NCBI RefSeq assembly: GCF_000281045.1
Contig: NW_008246078.1
Location: forward strand, 272,191 to 307,559
Length of the DNA stretch: 35,369 bases
Direction of reading: 5' to 3'
Source of the DNA: Saprolegnia diclina VS20
Lineage: Eukaryota > Oomycota > Saprolegniomycetes > Saprolegniales > Saprolegniaceae
The translations under genes and the position numbers were made by a program. Below are positions 27,755-35,369 of the stretch, piece by piece (the first letter of the stretch is position 1; every line of letters begins with the position of its first letter). The notes below the pieces were generated by a model. That model ran no database searches, had not been told where the DNA came from, and saw only the letters and a list, made by a program, of their open reading frames with translations.

Positions 27755-29738
27755 TACAACTAGATCTAGTACCTCCTTGTCTGTCGTTTGTGGGTCTGTG
27801 TACGTGTCGAGTCGAGCCGTCCTTGGTCGGCAGCGTGCCGAGGCGTTCGACTGCTGGTACGATACCAAGGTGCGCGTTTCTACGCCAGAACTGAAACATG
27901 TCATGCCGTCTTCACGGCGCCGCCTGTCGTCGATGCCACGGGATGTGCTGCTGCAGATTACTGTACGAGGCGCAACTACCACTAGTATGCACGAAGCGCG
28001 TCCGCTGGGCGCTGATTGGTGGGCCAAAGACACGAGTCGTGTGTGCTGTTACCAATCTGCCGCTCCGCAAATCTTCCATTTACTGCGCTTTGGTTTCGTC
28101 GAGGAGGAAGACGACCGTGTGCAATAGTCCATTGCCTCGTTGTAGTGGCGCCCGTGACGACCGTCCCACACATGACGACGGACGCGGCGCGTCACGACCA
28201 TGAAATTCATCGTGTCCGTTGTATGCGTACTCCTTGATCGTGGACGCTGATGACCTGGCCAGTGCAACAATGATGGCCCGATGGATTTTCGATCAACTCG
28301 ACGAGTCGCATCACGGCCGCAACAAAACGCAGACCCTTTCTAGAGCTTAAAAGCCGCGCATCGTCCACGGTGTCGTCCCTTTCACGCGACACTTGAATGA
28401 GAAACTGGCATACCATGTACTGGCACTAGAGAAGAGAGGGAGTGCGAGAATCGATTGCATCAAATATGGAACGTGCGTGCGCGGTTGACGACAACATGAC
28501 GCAACTTGGGCTATCTCAGCGCGAGACAATTTCTGCGGTCGATCGCGCTTGTGCTTTGTTTACATTGGCATCCCGCCAAGGTGATTTATGCCAGTCCCAC
28601 CCCCAGTTGACGCACACTATTTATAGCATTCCACGTGGCACCGTGAGCGACCAGCACAGAGAAACAGATGTTGCAGTGGACGCACACCCCTCGTTCGTAC
28701 CACAACAATGAAGAGGACGCGTTCGTCATGTGCAGGCCGCCAGTTCAATGCTTCTTACGATATATTAAAGTGCACGTGCGTATTTACCCGACTCTAGTTT
28801 AACTCGTGTCGTGGGCGCTGATTATGGCACAGAGGACGACGCTACGGTCCTGTGATGCGTCGTGATTTGTACCCACGTTATATTCCTGCTGGCGGCGACA
28901 GAGTGCCAACCACAGACGTTGCCAACGCTTCGTTTTTATAGCAAAACACTCGGCGACATCATCTGCGCGTCGGCCAAGAACATAAGTGAACACCTCCATC
29001 GTATCCGGAGAGTTCGGTCGAGAGACCAGTCGCCAAGGTCCTAGGATTCGACGTCGCGTGCGACCGGTGCAATTGTTGTTGTGTTGGACGTCCGCTTTCT
29101 TCTTCCGAAGACGCGACAGACCACATCAAATGGTAAACATAACAAAATCGAAAAATAAATTATCTTTTCCTAGCACAATGGACGCTTCTTCTGCGTCATG
29201 GTCGTCGTCGCAAACCATCTAAAGTTCGGTGCGCGTCTGATCGGCGTGCGCTGACTTGTACGACCAAAGACACTGCGTCGACCAAGCTCTCGTCTTCATT
29301 GCGTGCGATAGACCAGGGTGTGGTATCCATTGGCCCCTTGCCGCGTGGCACGATGCCTTGGCCAACGCCAGTCCGTCGCGCACTACTAACGCTAGTCGCT
29401 CGCGTTCTCGATTCCCAGATGTATGCAACACAGAAATGGTTTAAACGCGTTTAACATGGCTGGGAAGCATATCGTCGGGCATTGGATCGAGTACGTAATA
29501 GTGTTGCCTGGATTTGATCTCGGCCGATCAATGTGAGATTGCACACACCTGCACCGCCTTTTTCGGTTGCAAGCACCATTCACACAGTGTGCTGCATATC
29601 CCTTGGTTGTCCGCCGTGGCCAAATCAGGGACGGAGGCCACGTACTTTAACGCGTGCCACTCCTGCCGAGAGAGTGGGCGCGTCTCGTATTGCTGCTGTT
29701 GGACTCCATTTAGAAAAACACGAAGGCCCCGTTGCATC
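27755..29738. other. Gene-poor stretch
   Basis: No intact gene was recognised. A reverse-strand phrase at about 28420-28210 (FVAAVMRLVELIENPSG) may be a remnant, but it has no supporting start, stop or splice signals. AT-rich DNA lies near 29140-29170. Confidence 0.4.
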
Positions 29739-30149
29739 ATGGAGCCCGCGTCCGGCAGTTGGTCGCGCGACGAGCACGAGCGCTTCCTCGTGGCCATACA
29801 AAAGTACCCTCGTGGGCCGTGGAAGAAGGTGGCCGACCTCGTCGGCACGCGAACCGTGCGCCAGACGCAAACACACGCACAAAAGTTCCGTGAGAAGCTC
29901 ATGCGCCACGAGCGTGCCGCCCTTGCAACCGCGGCAACACCCGCCCTCGACGAAGCGGCACTCGCGCCACTGCCGTACGACGCAAGCAGCACCGGCCTCG
30001 TACGAGTACTCGGGACCAGCCCGCGAGACGACTTGATGCCGCCCACGACGATAATGGACGTTGCGTCGCTGCCGTCACTGGCCGAGTCGATTGATTTCTT
30101 GATGAGCGTCATTGCTAAGGTTGACAACGCGCCGTCACCAGCCGCGTAA
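29739..30149 (+). CDS. Single-repeat Myb-related protein (SHAQKYF-like), member 2
   Basis: 136 residues, intronless, starting MEPASGSWSRDEHERFLVAI. The repeat continues with KYPRGPWKKVADLVGTRTVR and closes with QTQTHAQKFREKL, closer to SHAQKYF than member 1. The C-terminal region is Ala/Pro-rich and ends with a short helix LPSLAESIDFLMSVIAKVD. Members 1 and 3 have a comparable helix (LAHALDFLLEQL, LAEALDTLIALL), which may be a dimerisation or interaction motif. The frame extends upstream without coding character, so the Met directly before the repeat is preferred. Confidence 0.86.
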   Translation: MEPASGSWSRDEHERFLVAIQKYPRGPWKKVADLVGTRTVRQTQTHAQKFREKLMRHERAALATAATPALDEAALAPLPYDASSTGLVRVLGTSPRDDLMPPTTIMDVASLPSLAESIDFLMSVIAKVDNAPSPAA

Positions 30150-30923
30150 TTTAGATGTGTTAAATCTTTTACGAGTTGGGTTGATGACACATTGGACACT
30201 CTTAGCGTACGAAGAAAACGCCGAACTGAAGAAGAGGCGTTGCCACATCGGCACCAGCGATTGCACTGTCTACTGCAGACTGTGGTAGCGTCAGGGGTAG
30301 CGTCGTCATCGAGAGCATATAGGTCCGCTCCAACGGCTTCCTTTTTGCAGCTTGGAATCTGTCGACTCGCGGACGACATGCTCTTTGCATGACGGCTATC
30401 GGACACCACCAACGACCTCGTGGCCACAGGTGACATACCCATTAGCGTTGGTTTAGGTAAATGGGTTGAAGAAGAGACTCATAGGACTACGATGCAAGTC
30501 GACTGACTGTCCCTGATTTTTCCGACTGTCTTTGCGAGGGCGGCCGTTCCGCCACTTACAAAGAACGATGGAATGTCCTCCAACAACGATGTGACGGCTG
30601 GCGCGTCCGGAGCGATCGCGTCTTTCGCGCCGACCGACCACTACCAAGTCCATGGACGATTGTTGTGAAAGCGGCGCGTGTCGCCTAACTGCACTTGCAC
30701 CACGGCCTCGTTCAAGAGCCCTAGCAGCCCCGGCTCCTCGCCCAACATAAGTGGTCACGTCAGCACGTTTTCACGCAGATCGCGCTCCTTCCTCTGTCTG
30801 CCTGGATGACGTTCCTCGACCGAGTGTGCACAACAAACAAAGTCCGACTTTTTAATTTAGCGTAGCTACATCTACTTTAATAGACAACCCACTTCAACAA
30901 CAACGTTGTCACGGCGCAGTCCC
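30150..30923. other. Intergenic, no gene seen
   Basis: 3' flank of the second Myb gene. No intact gene was recognised. Confidence 0.45.
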
Positions 30924-31064
30924 ATGGCTGCTGTGTGCAGCACGGACGCAGAATGGCTTGCCGAGCTCGGGAGCCCCAACGACCAACGCATGGACTGTCT
31001 GTGCGACGATAGCTACAGCCAAGGCTACTCGACGGAGTATACGAACGCGACCAGTCTTCTTTGA
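30924..31064 (+). CDS. Possible 46-residue acidic small protein
   Basis: A short frame begins MAAVCSTDAEWLAELGSPND and continues acidic and Tyr/Ser-rich to NATSLL. Its composition is coherent and resembles the start of a larger protein. The stop at 31062 may therefore be an intron read-through or a truncation. There is no recognisable domain, and no downstream exon could be joined with confidence. Confidence 0.3.
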   Translation: MAAVCSTDAEWLAELGSPNDQRMDCLCDDSYSQGYSTEYTNATSLL

Positions 31065-31391
31065 AGGCAACACGGCGCGTCGACTGCAGACCAGATTCTC
31101 AGGACAGCGCTTCGTCATATTTGGACGTTGTATTGCCTGCAAATTCACACTATTTCTATGCCAGAGCATCGACACACTAACAGTAAATGCAGCCTAAACG
31201 AGTCGGACCGGCGGGAGCGTCCACCGAGGTCACCTTGGCTCGTGTCGTTTATCGCAGCGCGCCCATCCGCAGCCGAGAAGAGCTACCCAGAAGTCTTGTC
31301 GCTCCGTTCTGGGATCTCCATAAGATCTTGTATTGTTAGTGCTCGTTGGGATCTGTATCAGATCGAGTACTTAGAGCGCACTCTGGGACTC
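31065..31391. other. No gene seen
   Basis: No coding sequence was recognised. Several GATC-containing phrases (AAGATCTTG, GATCTGTATCAGATC) look like degenerate relatives of the tandem repeat that follows. Confidence 0.4.
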
Positions 31392-31457
31392 TATCAGATT
31401 TATGGGTAGTTCTTATTGTACTCGTATCAGATTTATGGGCAGTTCTTATTGTACTCG
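31392..31457. repeat. 33-bp tandem repeat, two units
   Basis: Units 31392-31424 and 31425-31457 start TATCAGATTTATGGG and differ at one base (T/C at unit position 16). Partial relatives (CTGTATCAGATC) occur about 40 bp upstream. Confidence 0.88.
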
Positions 31458-33624
31458 CCTCCTCTCATACTAGATTGCTTCAGAGCTGCGGCTCTTCTCC
31501 CATGCGTCGACACTAGAGCCTCGAATGCCGGTAGACGCCGCACACTGGTGTAGCCCTACGCATGGCAGCAAAAGATGGAGCAATCACACACAACAGCCTA
31601 GAGCTTCTTACGGCGAACTCTTCCCATCGAACCCAGGATCGTCGACGCATGTTTGTCGGCTCAAAAAAAAAGAATCTTTGCAGTGACGCGCCTAGCACGG
31701 ACGCTTGGCGTTTCAAGTCTGTTCAATTCAAGGTCGCACCTCTTTCCGCTGGATGAGTATCCCAACAAAGCGCAAACACAACACGGCGTATTGTCTCACT
31801 CGACACATCATCTGCGGGGATATATCGACCCAGAGATACCGACCGCGGACTGCTTTTATAAAAAGGCACCATCACTCGGCGGTTTAGCCAGGATCGAACG
31901 AAAGACGCATAGCGGTGCTGTCCAGTCTATAAAGACGCCAAATCGCTCCACGTAGTCCGCATCTCCAATGCCCTTGCACAATCAACGCCAACTAGGGGTC
32001 GTTTAGGATGTCCATCGACGCTTACGCACGCGGGCAAGACGACGGTATCTCGCACGTTTTTGGTGGCGATCCACTCAACTTCAACGTCGCTGCGATCACC
32101 GCCATCTGTTGCACCATCTGTCCGCGCGGGACCAGAAGGTCCACCAAAACGATGACTCACTTCTTTTCAATTTGAATCGTAAAGACTGGGCACCGTACCC
32201 AGTACATGGATGACGCATCATTGACGGCAATGGTCGCGCAGGAGACACATTAGGTCTCACGTGCCCAATACTAGAGCAAAGAGGAATATCCCCGTGCCTT
32301 ATTCACGGCGATCGATAGCCGTATCTCAAAAACTATACCAATATGGGCTATAGAACGAGGACCATGAAATAACTGGACAACGGGTAGCTTTGATTGGACC
32401 CATTCGAAGGCACGAGGAGCCAAAACATTGGTGGTTACGACTCGCGTTCCTGCCAGGACTTCGAAAAGACAGGCTTCCTTGTGACAAGCAGCGACAGCCT
32501 CGAGCCTACTAACCGTTGGTACCGTGAGGCGCAGGTGGGCATGGATACAGGGTGGGTAAATGCCATTGTTACCCTGTCGCTGCATCTTGTATGTATGAGG
32601 CGCACATCACGCGACGACAGACACAATGGGCCAGGAATAAACCACCCGCACGATCAACGGCGCGCACCGGCCTCAAATTTGGATTAAGCACCGCTATACT
32701 GCGTATACAGGCCCACCAAAGATTCAAAGCACATCCCTCCATCATTGTACAAGTTGGTGGGTGGCCAGAGGCCCGGTGCTGCCAATGACGTCCGTAGCAT
32801 CAACCGCGATTCGACCGTCCACTTTAAGGAATTGAAGTGGCCCTTTCTAGAAGCGTGATGCCGTCACTTTGGCGTCGGTCCGCACCTGCGATTACACGAG
32901 CAGATGTTTGTCACCATATGAGTTTACGCATCGTATGGCCTGGTCGCTGGGAGAGGATTTGGCTTCGTGTTCTGTTTGGCAAATGCGGTTTTGAATCTCG
33001 TGTTTCGTGTTGAGTACACTTTGCGAACAATCGACTGCACCGGCATGGGCAGGTGCGAGACGTTGCTTTCACGGCTGCCATGCTCGTACTATTTCTGAGA
33101 AACAAATAGATGCTGCCACTGCATTCGATTGTATGTGGCACCATGACCGAGCGGTCGCGCTACGTAGTGTCGATCTGAGCTACTCGACTCAGGCAGCGAC
33201 CTTCGCGTACATGTATGTCGTTCAAGATATATGCGCGTCGACTGCTCTGCCTAATGAAGTCGACAAACGGCCATCGAGATGAGGCTCGTGCGCGTTTCGC
33301 TGTCGCAGACCGTCATAGCAGCTGCTACTAGCGGGGGGATCATCCTAAAGTTCCAACACGGACGCATTTTGCGGACCATACTCGCTTCTACGAGCGAAAC
33401 GAACATGAGGCAGATGGTGCATCGCGAAACTGAGCAGTTTGCCGCTTGGTGCACAGTGGACTGTCGAGTACCGTGTTTTGATACTAATCGAGACACGGCT
33501 GCAGAAGTTAGAGGGTGGCACGAGATGAACCAAGAGTGGGATGGTTGGTGGTCGCCACCGAGCGCATGAGACACATACGGCCTTGACTGTGGTATGATAC
33601 AGCCCTGGCGTCGTTCGACATGAC
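31458..33624. other. Gene-poor stretch
   Basis: Over 2 kb without an intact gene. Open frames here have mixed third-position bases and no recognisable motifs. A 96-codon forward frame at 33279-33569 was considered and rejected. Confidence 0.45.
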
Positions 33625-33655
33625 CCAATTTAGGTCACTGGAGCACCCTCACTTT
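33625..33655 (+). promoter_or_regulatory. CCAAT box and initiator-like core before Myb member 3
   Basis: CCAAT lies at 33625-33629 and TCACTTT (the YCAYTYY core) at 33649-33655, 10 nt before the ATG. Together they suggest a compact promoter and support the start at 33666. Confidence 0.45.
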
Positions 33656-33665
33656 GCTTTTGACC

Positions 33666-34082
33666 ATGTTGCAGACAACCCCCGAGCACCACCATCGCAA
33701 CGACGATGCGAGCAGCAACGGCGGCAAGTGGTCCCGCGAAGAACACGAGCGGTTCCTTGTCGGCATCCAAATGTATCCCCATGGGCCGTGGAAGAAGGTC
33801 GCGGCCATCGTCCAGACCCGCACGACGCGCCAGACGCAAACACACGCGCAAAAATTTCGGCAAAAGCTCGACCGCCAGGACCGCGCGCTGCGCACCAACC
33901 AAGCGTTTGAGAACCGCGACGTGTACCTTCCGTTCCCGTTCTCGCCTGAGGCGCCGGCGGCGTGTTCGCTGTCGCCGACACTCGACGAGCTCTGCTGGCG
34001 GGTACCGACGCCCCTCCCGCCGCTCGCCGAGGCCCTCGACACGCTCATTGCACTCCTCGATATGGATGTCCACGCAGTGTAG
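33666..34082 (+). CDS. Single-repeat Myb-related protein (SHAQKYF-like), member 3
   Basis: 138 residues, intronless. After a His/Asn-rich leader comes KWSREEHERFLVGIQMYPHG, then PWKKVAAIVQTRTTRQTQTH, then AQKFRQKL. The C-terminal half is Pro-rich with an acidic region and the helix LAEALDTLIALLDMDV. The repeat is closest to member 2. The leader MLQTTPEHHHRN starts at the first ATG; an upstream in-frame TTG is not needed. A likely sequence-specific DNA-binding protein with unknown targets. Confidence 0.86.
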   Translation: MLQTTPEHHHRNDDASSNGGKWSREEHERFLVGIQMYPHGPWKKVAAIVQTRTTRQTQTHAQKFRQKLDRQDRALRTNQAFENRDVYLPFPFSPEAPAACSLSPTLDELCWRVPTPLPPLAEALDTLIALLDMDVHAV

Positions 34083-35267
34083 ATGAACCAGCGATCCCTT
34101 CTCAACTCCTTGTACAATTAATTCAATAGATAGACTTCATCCACTATGTTTCCGACACAACTTGTGCCGGTTCCAACTTGAAGCAAGCGAGGATATACCC
34201 ATGATGCTAGCAGGCGAATGCTACTCGACGCGACCAGCGTTCGATATGGCCGAGATCGACGAGCCTCGATCCCAGGACCAACAGCGGCCTTCGTCTTGGA
34301 CCAGACGTCGCTTCAACGTCCGAGTAGCTAGCTAGCTCATCCTCTCGTTGAAGCCGTGACAAGGTTGCACAGAAAGGACATGCAAAAGATCGCAGCGCGC
34401 GGTCACTGAACACTTTGCTCTGATTTCTAACCGGCCGCAACGGGTCCCACGTGGTGCAAATGCGAACACCACGTGGTGCGCGCCGTCGGCTTAGTCAAAA
34501 GGGCCACACCAGAGGTCAAGGCAATGAGATCTGATTGGTCCAGCGCATAAATTACATTTGTTTATCTGCTGCCCATCAAGACAGATGGTGGTGACCTTGG
34601 AGCATCGACGTCGCGGCATCAGCAACGACGCGCGGCAAAGACCATAGACACGCTCGCGTCCCAATGACGTGAAGGCGAGCTGAAGCGGAATGCGCATAGC
34701 ATGAGTACAGCTGCCTCTCAGGATGCATCGGGAGAAGAAAAATAGAGCTCCACGACACAGAAAACAAATATGTTCAAATGTGGCCAGAAATGAAAAAGGT
34801 CTCCCGCCACACCATTGCGTCGAGCCTATCTGTCGCGTGATCATCTTGGATCGGTTGCCCTTCTTCCGCTGCTAACACGACCCTGCGACGTCGTTCGTAT
34901 TTCGCAGAGACGGACCAGAACATGGTTGTCGACATGTGGCTGGCCGACATAAACAGCGAAAGGAAGGGAAGGGCCTACCTGATCTGTACGCGGGGTGCAC
35001 CTGATTCTACTACCCGCGGCAAGGTTATCTACGCGATCCGCTTTCGCTCCCGGCGGCTTGCTCGTCCTCTGCTCACACGCGCGACGACTTCTATTCAACA
35101 GTACTGCGAGTGATCACTCAACCCCTGATCACCCGTCGCTCGGACGTCCTGCATGTCACGTCCTGTCATGGCTCCTCGGTTACTCGCAAGCGCGATTACA
35201 GCCGCACCTAACGCGCTCGACAATGACCGACTCACGTCACTTCGTTATCGTGCAACAAGTGGCTTGA
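34083..35267. other. Gene-poor stretch
   Basis: No intact gene was recognised between the third Myb gene and the partial gene at the right edge. It contains the paired CACGTG sites at 34447-34480 and a small TAGCTAGCTAGCT palindrome near 34327. Confidence 0.45.
34447..34480. promoter_or_regulatory. Two CACGTG (G-box/E-box) sites in an 11-bp direct repeat
   Basis: CCACGTGGTGC occurs at 34447-34457 and again at 34469-34479, offset by 22 bp (about two helical turns). The second is part of a perfect 12-bp palindrome, CACCACGTGGTG. CACGTG is the classic bHLH/bZIP target. No confident gene start lies next to it, so the controlled gene is unknown. Confidence 0.5.
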
Positions 35268-35369
35268 TTACGCAGCCTTAGCAAAGAGTACATACTCGTG
35301 CTTGGTGAGGTCGCCTTCCGCTTGCTTCCACGTCGTCAAGACTTCGGCCGTCGAGTTGCGCTTCCACTG
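35268..35369 (-). CDS. 3' end of a gene running off the window (33 residues)
   Basis: The reverse strand is open from the window edge to a TAA at 35268. It reads QWKRNSTAEVLTTWKQAEGD and ends TKHEYVLFAKAA. Codons mostly end in G/C, as in the intact genes. Too little is visible to name the protein, and the 5' part lies beyond the window. Confidence 0.55.
   Translation of the reverse strand, partial: QWKRNSTAEVLTTWKQAEGDLTKHEYVLFAKAA

Noticed and set aside
31870-31910. Reverse-strand GTTCGATCC as a tRNA T arm
   Set aside because: No pairing of the flanking five bases; no cloverleaf.
33279-33569. 96-codon forward open frame and overlapping reverse frames
   Set aside because: Mixed codon use, no motif, and competing frames of similar quality on the other strand.

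Overview
The window looks like nuclear DNA of an oomycete, probably a Saprolegniales relative. Three things suggest this. The introns are very short (39-64 nt, GT-AG). Intact genes are compact and rich in G/C at third codon positions. Several start regions carry 16-nt matches to the known oomycete Initiator plus flanking-region element; the best match is 15/16, at 3308-3323. The gene types also fit: single-repeat Myb proteins with a SHAQKYF-like motif, an expansin-like protein, and a secreted trypsin-fold protease. No tRNA, rRNA, CRISPR array or complete transposon was found. The assignment was made by eye, not by database search.

Layout. 1-2.1 kb: remnants of a decayed reverse-strand gene. 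2.1-6.4 kb: two head-to-head secreted serine protease genes, about 99.5% identical over the CDS. 7.0-9.2 kb: three small forward genes (eIF1A, a SAM-like protein, a cupin). 9.5-10.3 kb: a membrane-anchored expansin-like gene on the reverse strand. 11.7-16 kb: a small acidic protein, a membrane-anchored coiled-coil protein, a 55-residue membrane protein and a three-exon coiled-coil protein. 16.3-21.55 kb: a giant intronless gene for a 1749-residue membrane protein made of two tandem modules. Two partial paralogues follow, facing away from each other across a gap of exactly 100 N. 23.7-25.9 kb: a newly assembled four-exon gene, prefoldin subunit 5 and EMC6. 27.4-34.1 kb: three Myb-related genes dispersed in gene-poor DNA. 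The window ends inside the 3' end of another reverse-strand gene.

The housekeeping genes (translation initiation, chaperone, ER membrane insertion) do not form a shared pathway. The least explained part is the giant membrane-protein family. Each module has one transmembrane helix, a large ectodomain of about 530 residues, then about five more helices. The order is that of RND/Patched/Dispatched permeases, and an Asp-Asp pair lies in the fourth helix of the second module. No sequence homology to RND is claimed. The second theme is duplication: both inverted gene pairs are almost identical inside the coding region, but similarity falls off in the flanks, soon after the stop codons.
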